Below are positions 1-8,624 of a DNA stretch of 64,000 nucleotides, one piece after another. The DNA lies in NCBI GenBank assembly GCA_963704035.1, contig CAVPGR010000004.1, positions 1,116,001-1,180,000 on the forward strand. Reading direction: 5' to 3'. Numbering within the stretch: position 1 is the stretch's first letter; each line of letters opens with the position of its first letter. The position numbers and the translations under genes were made by a program. Below the pieces are notes generated by a model, which ran no database searches, was not told the origin of the DNA, and saw nothing but the letters and a program-made list of their open reading frames with translations. The stretch comes from JAOSJL01 sp963704035 (GTDB lineage Bacteria > Actinomycetota > Acidimicrobiia > IMCC26256 > JAOSJL01).

Positions 1-58
1 GATGATCGTCCTGACCGCGCGCATGCCTACAGACCCCCATCGTTGCAGATACCGGACG

Positions 59-1960
59 CTACGACGGCACCTCGCTGCTTGTCAACGGAGTCGGGTTCTC
101 GGCGACGTGGACGACGGCGTCGCCGCGGCCGACCAACGGATGATTCGTCATTCCGATCACAAGACCCGGTACCGGCGCGCGGATGACGGATTCCTCGCGA
201 CCGAGCGCGTCGGTCACGATCCCGATCGTCTGTCGACGCTCGACGACCTCGCCGAGCTCGGTCTCGAGCCGCAGGATTCCGCCGCGGGGCGACCGGAGCC
301 AACGGCTCCGGCGCGCTTCGACCACCTCACCGTCGGTCGAACCGAGTCCGGACGTCATCTCGAGCTCGTCCAGCACCGAGAGCACTCCGCGGGTACCCAC
401 CGCGATCGCCTCCTCGTCGAAGCGCTCGGCCTCGCCACCCTCGAACAACAGGACGCGCACCCCGCGTTTGGTGGCGGCCGCCCGCAGCGAGCCGTCGCGA
501 GTCTGGGCGTGCAACACGAACGGCGCGCCGAAGCGGCCCGCGAGCTCTCTCGTGCGCTCGTCGTCGAGGTCTGCGCGGATCTGCGGGAGGTTGGAGCGGT
601 GGTTCGATCCGGTGTGGAGGTCGATGCCGAGCTCGCAGCGGTCGACGACCTCGGTGAGAAGCAGGTGAGCCAGCTGCGACGCGAGCGAGCCGCGGCGCGA
701 GCCGGGGAACGAGCGGTTCAGATCGCGTCGGTTCGGGAGGTAGCGGTTTCCCTCCACGAACCCGAACACGTTGACCACGGGAACAGCGATCAGCGTGCCC
801 TCCAGGGATTCGGGTTCGATCGCCGCCAGGACGCGACGACAGATCTCGACGCCGTTGATCTCGTCGCCATGGATCGCCGCGCTGATCCACACCGTCGGGC
901 CCGGCTCCGAACCCACGATGACGGCAACGGGAAGCGACATCCACGTTCCGGTGGGAAGACGGGCGACCGGGAGCTCCACGTCGGTACGTCGCCCGCGTGG
1001 AGCGTCGGTACCTCCGAGCCTCATGACGGAGTCCGGGGTATCGGAGGAAGGGGTCGATTCCGCGGTGTCGATCTTGGCAGCGCGCGGTCTGGCCTGGCGT
1101 TCGATGAACTCGATGATCGTGCCGGCGACGTCGACTCCGGTGGCGCGCTCGACTCCCTCGAGCCCGGGTGACGAGTTCACCTCGAGGACGACCGGACCGT
1201 GGTTTGAGCGCATCAGATCCACGCCTGCCACGTTGAGACCCATCGTGCGGGCGGAACGCACGGCGGTGCTCCTCTCCTCGGGTGTGAGCTTGACCTTCTC
1301 GATGCTGCCGCCCCTGTGGACGTTGGAACGGAACTCGCCTTCTGGCGCCGTTCGTTGCATCGCGGCGACGACCTTGCGCCCCACCACGAACGCTCTGATG
1401 TCGCTGCCGCCGGCCTCTTCGATGTACTCCTGGATGAGGATGTTCGCATCGAGCTGGCGAAACGCTTCGATGACCGCCTTCGCCGACTTGCGTGTCTCGG
1501 CGAGCACCACGCCCATGCCCTGGGTGCCCTCGAGCAGCTTGATCACGACGGGAGTACCGCCCACCGCGTCGATGAGACCGTCGATGTCGCGCGTGAAGTT
1601 CGCGAAACCCGTGACGGGCAGCCCGACACCCGCGCGGGCGAGGAGCTGAAGAGAGCGGAGCTTGTCGCGGCTGCGCGTGATCGCCTGCGACTCGTTGACC
1701 GGACGTGTTCCCGTCATCTCGAACTGTCTGACAACTGCGGCGCCGTAGAAGGTGTGAGGCGCACCGATGCGCGGGATGACGGCGTCGTACACCTCGAGGT
1801 GCTCGCCTCGGAAGATGACCGCCGGCTTGTGCGACGTGATGTTCATGTAGAGACGTAGATAGTCGACGACGCGGATCTCGTGGCCGCGTTGCTCGCCGGC
1901 CTCGACAAGCCGTCGCGTCGAGTAGAGCTTCTGGTTCCTGGAGAGGACGAGGATCTTCAC
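59..1960 (-). CDS. rimK: RimK-type glutamate ligase fused to an AstE/aspartoacylase-like M14 domain
   Basis: The 633-residue protein has two parts in one open frame. Residues 1 to about 300 are an ATP-grasp ligase of the RimK family, with the nucleotide-binding stretch VVIKLLEGTQGMGVV and the metal-binding end VVLEVNSSPGLEG; RimK adds glutamate to protein C-termini, classically ribosomal protein S6. After a polar linker, residues from about 313 form a succinylglutamate desuccinylase/aspartoacylase domain with the zinc-binding HGDE (H364, E367), NRRDLNRSFPG and DLHTG. I chose the GTG at 1960 because it overlaps the stop of the protease gene as GTGA and gives the usual RimK N-terminus (VKILVLSRN). 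An ATG at 1024 could start the second domain alone, but no stop separates the two. Fusion is seen; its substrate is unknown. Confidence 0.85.
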   Translation of the reverse strand: MKILVLSRNQKLYSTRRLVEAGEQRGHEIRVVDYLRLYMNITSHKPAVIFRGEHLEVYDAVIPRIGAPHTFYGAAVVRQFEMTGTRPVNESQAITRSRDKLRSLQLLARAGVGLPVTGFANFTRDIDGLIDAVGGTPVVIKLLEGTQGMGVVLAETRKSAKAVIEAFRQLDANILIQEYIEEAGGSDIRAFVVGRKVVAAMQRTAPEGEFRSNVHRGGSIEKVKLTPEERSTAVRSARTMGLNVAGVDLMRSNHGPVVLEVNSSPGLEGVERATGVDVAGTIIEFIERQARPRAAKIDTAESTPSSDTPDSVMRLGGTDAPRGRRTDVELPVARLPTGTWMSLPVAVIVGSEPGPTVWISAAIHGDEINGVEICRRVLAAIEPESLEGTLIAVPVVNVFGFVEGNRYLPNRRDLNRSFPGSRRGSLASQLAHLLLTEVVDRCELGIDLHTGSNHRSNLPQIRADLDDERTRELAGRFGAPFVLHAQTRDGSLRAAATKRGVRVLLFEGGEAERFDEEAIAVGTRGVLSVLDELEMTSGLGSTDGEVVEARRSRWLRSPRGGILRLETELGEVVERRQTIGIVTDALGREESVIRAPVPGLVIGMTNHPLVGRGDAVVHVAENPTPLTSSEVPS

Positions 1961-2403
1961 GAGATCCCCTCGGGTTTGCCCATGCGAAAGGAGCGTCCCG
2001 GATCGACGAGGAAGCGTCGGCGCACGGCGTGTCGACCCAGGAGCATGCGGAAACCCATCTCGTCGCGTCGGGTCAGCGTCACCTCGATCGCAAACGTGTC
2101 TTCGCCCACCTGGATCTCCGTCGTCACGACCGGCCGGATCTCGATCTTGCCACCTGAGTTCCGGATATCGCGCCGCTCCGTGATCGGGGCTTCGACATGG
2201 ATGCTCGGCGTCGACCTGCGCTGCACCGGGTGGATCTCGAAGCGCGCCACTTCGATGCCGTTGCGCTCGATTTCCTCGAGGTCGAAGGCGTGGAGCGCCG
2301 ATGTTCGAGCACCCGTGTCGACCTTCGCCTTCACGAGTGCACCGCCGAGGTCGACGAGCCGGACCCACTCGCGCCAGCCGATGACCGGTTTCGGTGAGCT
2401 CAC
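1957..2403 (-). CDS. rimB: RimB-like retropepsin-fold protease (ATP-dependent zinc protease family)
   Basis: This 148-residue protein belongs to the small retropepsin-like family (old DUF785) that travels with RimK. The aspartic-protease signature DTGA lies at residues 29-32 (VDTGARTSALHA), and a conserved RDEMGFRMLLGR segment follows near the C-terminus. In Pseudomonas the RimB homologue works with RimK in controlling glutamylation of ribosomal protein S6, which is known from the literature, not shown here. Its TGA stop overlaps the GTG of the rimK fusion by four bases, so the two are almost certainly translated together. No signal peptide is visible, so it should act in the cytoplasm. Confidence 0.83.
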   Translation of the reverse strand: MSSPKPVIGWREWVRLVDLGGALVKAKVDTGARTSALHAFDLEEIERNGIEVARFEIHPVQRRSTPSIHVEAPITERRDIRNSGGKIEIRPVVTTEIQVGEDTFAIEVTLTRRDEMGFRMLLGRHAVRRRFLVDPGRSFRMGKPEGIS

Positions 2404-2537
2404 GCGCCGGCGACTGGCAGGACGCGACGATGCAGTTCAGTGCGACAGGTGGCAGTCATAGGGTGAAGGGGAAGGATAAGCGCTGGATCGGGCTGCTTCC
2501 CGACGAGGTCAGCCGAGTAGCACGCTCCACGGACGCA

Positions 2538-3608
2538 TCAAGTGACTACCCCTACCGTGGGCCTCCGGGGACACCCGGCGGAGGTGGCGGCACCGCCGCA
2601 CTCGGGCCGGCGGGGCGCGTGGCTCGTCGTCGATGCCGTCTGTCTGGTTCGGCCATCGGAGTCGCCGGGACCGCCGCGGCCGTTCAGCAGCTCGGCGAGG
2701 CCTCCGACGGTGCCGAAGAGTCCCTGCATCTCGGTGGGCAGGAAGATCTTCGTGGCGCGGCCGTCGGCCACGGCCTGGAGTGCCTCGAGGTACTTGATCG
2801 CCACGAGGTCGGGCGTGGGGTCGCCCTCGTGGATGGCGCCGAACACGTTGCGCACGGCGGAGGCCTCACCCTCGGCCACGGTCTGGCGGCGGTAGCGCTC
2901 GGCGTCGGCTACACGTTCGATGGCCTCGGCTTCACCTTCGGCTTCCAGGATCTGGCGCTGCTTGAGACCCTCGGCCTCGAGGATGTTCGACTGCTTCTCA
3001 CCTTCGGCGCGGGTGATGGCCGCCTCGCGGGTTCCCTGCGCCTCGGTGACCACGGCACGCCGGGAGCGCTCGGCCTTCATCTGGTCGTGCATCGAGGCCA
3101 CCACGTCGGGCGGCGGCTCGATCCGCTGGATCTCGACGCGCACGACGCGCACGCCCCACTTGTCGGTGGCGTCGTCGAGGATCTCGCGCAGACGTGTGTT
3201 GATCGTGTCGCGCGACGTGAGCGCTTCGTCGAGTTGCATGTCGCCCACGACGTTTCGGAGGTTGGTCTGGGCGAGCTTGGTGACCGCCAGCCGGAAGTTG
3301 GCCACGTTGTAGACGAGGCGGCGGGGGTCGGTGGCCTCGTAGTAGATGACAGCGTCGACCGTCACCACGACGTTGTCTTCGGTGATGACCTCCTGGGGAG
3401 GAACGTCGACGACCTGCTCGCGCATGTCGATCGTGACGAGCTTGTCGACGAACGGGATGATGAGCCGCAGGCCCGGCTCCATCGTCGAGTGGTAGCGCCC
3501 GAGACGTTCCTTCAGGCCCTTCTGGTACGGGCGGATGATCTTGACGCCCGACGCCGCCACGATGAGCAGCAACAGGGCGACGACTGCCAGAACGATGACG
3601 GCTGCCAT
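2538..3608 (-). CDS. Stomatin/prohibitin-like SPFH membrane protein (QmcA-like)
   Basis: A 356-residue SPFH (band 7) protein. It opens with one membrane helix (residues 1-20, AAVIVLAVVALLLLIV), followed by the band-7 domain (IIRPYQKGLKERLGRY, VDVPPQEVITEDNVVV, VYNVANFRLAV) and a long charged, alanine/glutamate-rich coiled coil (about 190-260). Such proteins oligomerise in the membrane and often pair with NfeD proteins, which matches the gene just upstream at 3632-4141. The last 45 residues are low-complexity and may be poorly conserved. The 23-base gap to the NfeD gene indicates one transcript. Confidence 0.9.
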   Translation of the reverse strand: MAAVIVLAVVALLLLIVAASGVKIIRPYQKGLKERLGRYHSTMEPGLRLIIPFVDKLVTIDMREQVVDVPPQEVITEDNVVVTVDAVIYYEATDPRRLVYNVANFRLAVTKLAQTNLRNVVGDMQLDEALTSRDTINTRLREILDDATDKWGVRVVRVEIQRIEPPPDVVASMHDQMKAERSRRAVVTEAQGTREAAITRAEGEKQSNILEAEGLKQRQILEAEGEAEAIERVADAERYRRQTVAEGEASAVRNVFGAIHEGDPTPDLVAIKYLEALQAVADGRATKIFLPTEMQGLFGTVGGLAELLNGRGGPGDSDGRTRQTASTTSHAPRRPECGGAATSAGCPRRPTVGVVT

Positions 3609-3631
3609 GGGGTCCTTCCGGGGTCAGCCCG

Positions 3632-4141
3632 TCACTCGGGCGGAGCGGGTTCTACGGGGATGTCGGGCAGAGGTTCGTCGGGCGCGGCTTCGACGATGAC
3701 GCGCGTGCCGTCGACCTGGAGCACGCGTACGGTCGTGCCTGCGGGGATCGGACGATCATCGGCGGAGGCGGCACGCCACTCCTCGCGGTCGACACGCGCC
3801 ATCCCCGAGTTGCTCGGGCCGCCCGGGATGTCTTCGAGGACGACGGCAAGGCGCCCCCTCCAGCGATCAGCGCCCACGCCGGCGTTGGCGTCGGTGGTGG
3901 CCTTCTCCAGACGACGGCCGAGGGGGAACAACACGGCGAAGGAGAGCACGGACACGACGACGAACACGATCCAACTCGTGAGCACCGTGTGTCCGGCGAA
4001 CGCCGTGACGCACGCGGCGAGAGCACCGATCCCGAAGGGGAGGAGGAAGAAGGTACCGACCAGCGTGATCTCGCCGACGGCGAACACGAAGGCGGCCACC
4101 AGCCAGATCCAGCGCCATGTTTCGGGGGATTCGAGATCCAT
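3632..4141 (-). CDS. NfeD-family membrane protein
   Basis: A 169-residue NfeD-like protein. It has two or three membrane helices in the first 85 residues (WLVAAFVFAVGEITLVGTFFLL, ILTSWIVFVVV region) followed by a soluble OB-fold domain (RGRLAVVLEDIPGG..., ending VRVLQVDGTRVIVEA). NfeD proteins of this short type are partners of stomatin-like SPFH proteins, and the partner gene lies directly downstream. I used the ATG at 4141 because the extra upstream codons of the open frame (to 4210) run into the space shared with the divergent CCA-adding enzyme gene and do not look like NfeD sequence. Confidence 0.85.
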   Translation of the reverse strand: MDLESPETWRWIWLVAAFVFAVGEITLVGTFFLLPFGIGALAACVTAFAGHTVLTSWIVFVVVSVLSFAVLFPLGRRLEKATTDANAGVGADRWRGRLAVVLEDIPGGPSNSGMARVDREEWRAASADDRPIPAGTTVRVLQVDGTRVIVEAAPDEPLPDIPVEPAPPE

Positions 4142-4231
4142 GCGGCCTCCAGACCGACGATACCACCGCGTACCCGGCAAGCACCCCAGAATCCGCGGGC
4201 CGGAGCCCATGGCCGCGACAATGATCCTCTG

Positions 4232-5635
4232 ATGACCGAGCCCGCCGTCCCGCCGCGCCTGCGGCCGCTCCTCGAGGAGAGCTCCGTCACCCAGCAGGCG
4301 GCGCGGCTACTCGGCGCGGCGGGCCACCAGTGCTTCGTGGTGGGAGGGTCGGTGCGCGACGCTCTTCTCGACCGCCCGAGTGACGACGTCGACCTCGCCA
4401 CCGACGCTCGCCCCGACGCCGTGGCCGAACTACTCGGAGACTGGGCCGAGTCGATGTGGCTCCAGGGGCAGCGCTTCGGCACCGTGGGGTGCGAGCGCGA
4501 AGGCGTGCGCCTCGAGGTGACCACGTTCCGTGCCGAGGTGTACCGGCCCGAGAGCCGCAAGCCCGAGGTCGCCTACGCCGACGACATCGAGACCGATCTG
4601 TCCCGACGCGACTTCACGGTCAACGCGATGGCGGTGCGGCTCCCGGATCCGCTGCTGGTCGACCCGTTCGAGGGGGCGCTCGATCTGGTCTCGAAGCGTC
4701 TGCGCACGCCGATGGCGCCGGATATCTCCTTCGCCGACGACCCCCTGCGCATGATGAGGGCGGCGCGTTTCATCGCGGGCTACGGCCTCGAGCCCGATGC
4801 GGATCTCGTGGCCGCTGTCGAGGAGATGAGCGACCGTCTCGGCATCGTCAGCGCGGAGCGGATTCGCGACGAGTTGTCGAAGCTGCTCGTCGTGGAGGAC
4901 CCGAGCCCGGGGCTCTGGTTCCTGGTGAGCACCGGTCTGTCCGACGGGTTCCTCCCGGAGCTCAACACCATGCGCCTCGAACAGGACCCGATCCATCGTC
5001 ACAAGGACGTACTGGCACACACGATCGCCGTGGTCGCAAACACGAGGCCCGAGTTGCGCGTACGGCTCGCGGCGTTGCTCCACGACGTCGGGAAACCCCG
5101 CACACGCGACTTCGGTCCTCAGGGAGTGACGTTCCACCATCACGAGGTGGTGGGAGCGCGCATGGCGACCGAGCGCATGCGCGCGCTCAAGTTTCCCAAC
5201 GAGCTCACCCAGGAGGTCGTCGATCTCGTCTACCTCCATCTGCGCTTCCACACCTACCGCATGGGCTGGAGCGACCGTGCGGTGCGGCGCTACGTGCGCG
5301 ACGCCGGGCCGCTGCTCGACGATCTGAACCACCTCGTGCGCTGCGACTGCACGACGCGCAACCAGGCCAAGGCCCTCAAGATCTCGCGGCGCATGGACGA
5401 GTTGGAGGAGCGGATCGCGGAACTACGTGCCCAGGAGGAGATCGACGCGATCAAGCCGCCGCTCGACGGCCGCCAGGTCATGGAGCACCTCGGCCTGCCA
5501 CCCGGCCGCGACGTCGGACGTGCTCTCGACCATCTCCTCGAGATCCGCCTCGACGAGGGCCCGATGGATGAAGCCGAGGCCTACGCCCGCCTCGATGTCT
5601 GGGCTCGTGAGAAGGGCATCACGGCGAACGACTGA
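4232..5635 (+). CDS. cca: CCA tRNA nucleotidyltransferase
   Basis: A 467-residue class II nucleotidyltransferase that adds or repairs the 3' CCA end of tRNAs. The catalytic N-terminal signature is clear (VVGGSVRDALLDRPSDDVDL, about residues 35-54), followed by the RRDFTVNAMA motif and the DPLRMMRAARF arginine motif. The C-terminal part carries an HD domain (LLHDVGKPRT and the HHHEVVGARM stretch) and a tRNA-binding tail. The encoded tRNAs in this window lack CCA, so the enzyme is needed to build it. The ATG at 4232 gives the normal family length. The gene is divergent from the NfeD/stomatin pair with about 90 bases between. Confidence 0.93.
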   Translation: MTEPAVPPRLRPLLEESSVTQQAARLLGAAGHQCFVVGGSVRDALLDRPSDDVDLATDARPDAVAELLGDWAESMWLQGQRFGTVGCEREGVRLEVTTFRAEVYRPESRKPEVAYADDIETDLSRRDFTVNAMAVRLPDPLLVDPFEGALDLVSKRLRTPMAPDISFADDPLRMMRAARFIAGYGLEPDADLVAAVEEMSDRLGIVSAERIRDELSKLLVVEDPSPGLWFLVSTGLSDGFLPELNTMRLEQDPIHRHKDVLAHTIAVVANTRPELRVRLAALLHDVGKPRTRDFGPQGVTFHHHEVVGARMATERMRALKFPNELTQEVVDLVYLHLRFHTYRMGWSDRAVRRYVRDAGPLLDDLNHLVRCDCTTRNQAKALKISRRMDELEERIAELRAQEEIDAIKPPLDGRQVMEHLGLPPGRDVGRALDHLLEIRLDEGPMDEAEAYARLDVWAREKGITAND

Positions 5636-5668
5636 TCAGCGCCGACCGTCGCGATCCCCCGACCCATG

Positions 5669-6391
5669 TCAGACACCCACCTTCCGGGCGCGCCAGATGA
5701 CGGTGGAGGGAACCGACTCAGCGGTGTTGCCGCTCGGCTCCTCGAGCAGCATCTCGACATGGAAGCCCGCACGGGTGAACGCCGAGAACATGTCGCCCAG
5801 GCTGCGCGGATGGAGCACGAAGCGGGCGCCGAAGCGCTCGACCACGATCGGGGTGCCCCCGCCGTAGGGCCGCCGGAGCACGGGAGTCGCGCCGGCGGGG
5901 CTGCCGCCGTCTCCTTCGAGACCCAGAGACACCGCGACCGGATGGGTGTAGGCGCACACCAACGCGCCGCTTGGTCGCAGGACGCGGTGAACCTGGCGGA
6001 GCAGCCGGTCGAGATCGTCGATCTCATTCAGCAACCCGACGCTGAGGGCCATGTCGATCGAGTCGGCACGCAGGAAGGCCAGATCGGAAGCGTCGCTGTG
6101 ATGCCATTCGACCCGGACCTCCTTCTGGTCGGCGAGCGTGTGGGCGTGATTGAGGAGCGTGGAGGACGCGTCGACACCCGTGACGAACGCCCCCGCCCGC
6201 GCGAGGGCTACGGCCGATTCACCCGAACCACAACCGAGATCGAGCACCCGCTTCCTGTCGACGTCGCCCAGCAACCGGAGCTCCGACTCGTCGGGTACCG
6301 AGTGCCCGTAGTGCACGACGTCGGACGGCCACTTTTCGTCGGCCCTGTACGCGGCGGCGATCCGGTCCCAGCTCTGCGTGTTGTCGGACAT
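5669..6391 (-). CDS. SAM-dependent methyltransferase (class I, Methyltransf_11-like)
   Basis: A 240-residue class I methyltransferase. The SAM-binding motif I is VLDLGCGSGE (about residues 46-55), motif II the acidic VTGVDAS, and motif IV is SIDMALSVGLLNEIDD; the protein ends with the usual beta-hairpin region of this fold. The substrate cannot be read from sequence; the general type (DNTQSWDRIAAAYR start) resembles small-molecule methyltransferases. The ATG at 6391 is used; the frame is open further upstream but that part overlaps the DUF885 gene in another frame. It lies downstream of the DUF885 gene with a 95-base gap and converges on cca. Confidence 0.8.
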   Translation of the reverse strand: MSDNTQSWDRIAAAYRADEKWPSDVVHYGHSVPDESELRLLGDVDRKRVLDLGCGSGESAVALARAGAFVTGVDASSTLLNHAHTLADQKEVRVEWHHSDASDLAFLRADSIDMALSVGLLNEIDDLDRLLRQVHRVLRPSGALVCAYTHPVAVSLGLEGDGGSPAGATPVLRRPYGGGTPIVVERFGARFVLHPRSLGDMFSAFTRAGFHVEMLLEEPSGNTAESVPSTVIWRARKVGV

Positions 6392-6440
6392 GGGCCCATT
6401 GTGCCGGATACAGCGTGTGCTCGCGAGCGAAACGCGTGGA

Positions 6441-6460
6441 AGGGCGAGGGAGGGCGAGGG
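6441..6460. repeat. 10-bp tandem repeat, two copies
   Basis: The unit AGGGCGAGGG occurs twice back to back in the gap between the DUF885 gene and the methyltransferase. It is one of many short tandem duplications in this window and sits in the untranslated leader of the methyltransferase gene on the minus strand. Confidence 0.7.
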
Positions 6461-6486
6461 AGATCGCCGGCTCCCGGGGCAGGCGA

Positions 6487-8082
6487 TCAGGCGGACAGCA
6501 TTTCGTGGGCCGACAACGGCACCGCCACGGAGCCGAAGTCGAGCAGACTCCGGTGGAACTCGCCGAGTTCGAAACCGCCTGGATCGCGACGACGGAGTTC
6601 CTCGCGCAGCGCCAGGATTTCGGCTTTTCCGATGGCGTAGCAGATCTGATAGGTAGGTGTGGAGGTGTAGCGGCGGACCTCGGCCTCGGCGTTGGGTCTC
6701 TCCAGATCGGCGATGTTGACGAGGTAGTCCACCGCCTCGTCGAAACCGATCTCCCCCGTGTGGAGTCGCATGTCGAGCACGACGCGGGCCGCACGCCATA
6801 GCTGATCCTTGAGCTGGTAGAGGCGCAGCGGGAGGTCGTCGCCGTAGTAGCCGACCTCGGCCAGCATCTGTTCGCAGTAGAAGGCCCAACCTTCGATCGT
6901 GAGGGTCGAATCGGCGATGGTGCGGGTCAGCGACGTGTGGCGGTTCGCGTGGGTCAGTTGGAGATGGTGACCCGGGTAGCCCTCGTGGACCGCCGTGATC
7001 GTCATCCCCGGCCGCGGGTGGCCTGCAAGCCGTTCGGTGGCGTCGTCGCCCTCGGGAACCGTGACCCAGAAGATGCCGAGTTGGTCCGTCTCGAAGGGTC
7101 CCGGTGGGTCGTACGCCGCGTAGGGGAGAACCGGCACCCAAAATGACGGTGTCGGCCGTACTTCGAGGGGAGCATCGGTGAGTGGCGCCAGGCGGGTCGA
7201 CTCCACGAAGGCGTACGAGCGTTCCATCTCCGAGCGGTAGCCGTCGACGAGTTGGTCGGCGGCGGGGTGGTCGTTCTTCGTCGCCGTGAGCGTGGCCCGC
7301 CAGGCGGGGTCGAGGTCCTCGAGAGCACCGAGCGTTTCGTCGACGAGGGCGAGACCGCGCGCCTCCATCTCGGCCGGCGTGTCCTTCAGGTGGTGTTCGA
7401 AACGCAGGTGCTGAGCCACGAGGCCCTCGCCGATCGCCCAGCCGCCGTCGTCTGTGGGCATGTCGTCGAGGGCTGCGGCGGTGACGTCGAGCGCGTCGGC
7501 CGCCGATCCGGCGGCGTCCATCACCGCTGAGGCAGCGGGGGAGTCTCCGAGCGCCGCGCCCAGCTCGTCGCGCAGGAACTCCGCGCCGGCTCGCGCCGAC
7601 TCTGCCGCCGTGTCCGCCCAGAGCGCCGGCACGTCCGACCAGGTGTGGCGTGCATCAGCCAAGTATCCGGGCGTGGCAGCCAGTCGCGACCGCAGCGACT
7701 CCTGGCGATCCTCTACCGGCGCGAACTCGCGGAGGAGAAGGCTGAAACAACCCATGAGTGCGGTGTCGACGGCATCCGCCGGGTTGCGCCTCCACTGCTG
7801 TTCGGTCTCGAGTTCGAGCAACGCGGTGCGAGCGACGCCGTACAGTGCTTTCGCCTCGACGTCGTGGCCCGGGTCGGCGTCGCCTCCCATCGTCGGGTCC
7901 ACGTACGCGGCGAGCTCGGCGAGCAACCCCGACACATCCCCGGCGTATTCGTCGAACACGACCGGGTCATACCCGCCGAGATCCCCATCGTGTGCGTGTC
8001 GTCCGAGCGCGGTGGCGGTCACGGGGAACGTGTCGCAGAGAATGTCCAGGTACTCGCCGGTCAGTTCGTCGACACTGCGCAT
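6487..8082 (-). CDS. DUF885 family protein (predicted zinc peptidase-like)
   Basis: A 531-residue DUF885 protein. The family is predicted to be a metallopeptidase-like fold, and the conserved motif is present at about residue 370 (TAVHEGYPGHHLQLTHANRH), which places two histidines and a glutamate as in zinc peptidases. A second conserved stretch is ADSTLTIEGWAFYCEQML. No signal peptide is evident. The chosen ATG (8082) gives MRSVDELTGEYLDIL, the usual start of the family. The in-frame upstream extension to 8376 is arginine-rich shadow sequence of the divergent DUF5318 gene and was not used. Substrate unknown. Confidence 0.85.
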   Translation of the reverse strand: MRSVDELTGEYLDILCDTFPVTATALGRHAHDGDLGGYDPVVFDEYAGDVSGLLAELAAYVDPTMGGDADPGHDVEAKALYGVARTALLELETEQQWRRNPADAVDTALMGCFSLLLREFAPVEDRQESLRSRLAATPGYLADARHTWSDVPALWADTAAESARAGAEFLRDELGAALGDSPAASAVMDAAGSAADALDVTAAALDDMPTDDGGWAIGEGLVAQHLRFEHHLKDTPAEMEARGLALVDETLGALEDLDPAWRATLTATKNDHPAADQLVDGYRSEMERSYAFVESTRLAPLTDAPLEVRPTPSFWVPVLPYAAYDPPGPFETDQLGIFWVTVPEGDDATERLAGHPRPGMTITAVHEGYPGHHLQLTHANRHTSLTRTIADSTLTIEGWAFYCEQMLAEVGYYGDDLPLRLYQLKDQLWRAARVVLDMRLHTGEIGFDEAVDYLVNIADLERPNAEAEVRRYTSTPTYQICYAIGKAEILALREELRRRDPGGFELGEFHRSLLDFGSVAVPLSAHEMLSA

Positions 8083-8153
8083 GGACGCACCGTACCCGGC
8101 GGGATGAGGCACATCGGGGCGACGCTGTGTCCGGCGCCGGTACACTGCCGGGC

Positions 8154-8516
8154 GTGCCGTCGACGGACTACGCGCTGGCCAAGCGGGTGGTGCTCCGCGA
8201 CTTCCGCCGGGGCGAGCTCCGACGCGACGAGGTGTGCGACGCCCATCCCGAACTCCTCCGGGCCGCGCGCCACATCGGCACCGACGCCGGTTCCGACTGC
8301 CCCGTGTGTGGAAGCGATCAGCTGCGTCTGGTCTCCTACGTGTACGGCGACGGCTTGAAACGCGCCAACGGCACATGCATCAGCCATGACCGTGAGCTCG
8401 CACGCCTGGGTGACTCGGTCGACGAGTTCGCCCGGTACGTCGTGGAGGTCTGCATCGGGTGTTCGTGGAACCACCTGATGCAACGTCACCTCATGGGTCG
8501 TCGTCACGCCGGCTGA
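8154..8516 (+). CDS. DUF5318 family protein, small zinc-ribbon-like actinobacterial protein
   Basis: A 120-residue protein that I recognise as the actinobacterial DUF5318 family. Hallmarks are DYALAKRVVLRDFRRGEL near the start, the middle CPVCGSDQLRLVSYVYGD and the end VVEVCIGCSWNHL; two CxxC pairs probably bind one zinc. Function is unknown, though the gene is widely kept in actinobacteria. The GTG at 8154 is the only start that gives the family's N-terminus. Its last codons and stop lie inside a 16-bp tandem repeat (8505-8568). It is divergent from the DUF885 gene. Confidence 0.85.
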   Translation: MPSTDYALAKRVVLRDFRRGELRRDEVCDAHPELLRAARHIGTDAGSDCPVCGSDQLRLVSYVYGDGLKRANGTCISHDRELARLGDSVDEFARYVVEVCIGCSWNHLMQRHLMGRRHAG

Positions 8517-8568
8517 GTCCCAGCCTGGCTGAAACCCACGCCGGCTGAGCCCCACGCCGGCTGACGAA
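8505..8568. repeat. 16-bp tandem repeat, four copies, across the DUF5318 stop codon
   Basis: Four consecutive 16-bp units read CACGCCGGCTGAGTCC, CAGCCTGGCTGAAACC, CACGCCGGCTGAGCCC and CACGCCGGCTGACGAA. The stop codon of the DUF5318 gene is in the first copy, and because 16 is not a multiple of three, the repeated TGA falls in all three frames in turn. The array lies 57 bases upstream of panB. Confidence 0.9.
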
Positions 8569-8624
8569 GTAACCTGGGAATCGCCGCCGGGAGCCGCACG
8601 AGCCCTGGACGGTGGAGGAATCCG

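Noticed and set aside
2..1171. Long plus-strand open frame (389 codons)
   Set aside because: It is antisense to the rimK fusion, has no recognisable domain, and its composition is that of a shadow frame.
5669..7141. 490-codon frame extending the methyltransferase upstream
   Set aside because: The extra codons overlap the DUF885 gene and have no family similarity; ATG 6391 gives a normal methyltransferase.
8505..8568. Possible small CRISPR-like array
   Set aside because: Units are contiguous without spacers and only 16 bp long; no cas genes in the window.
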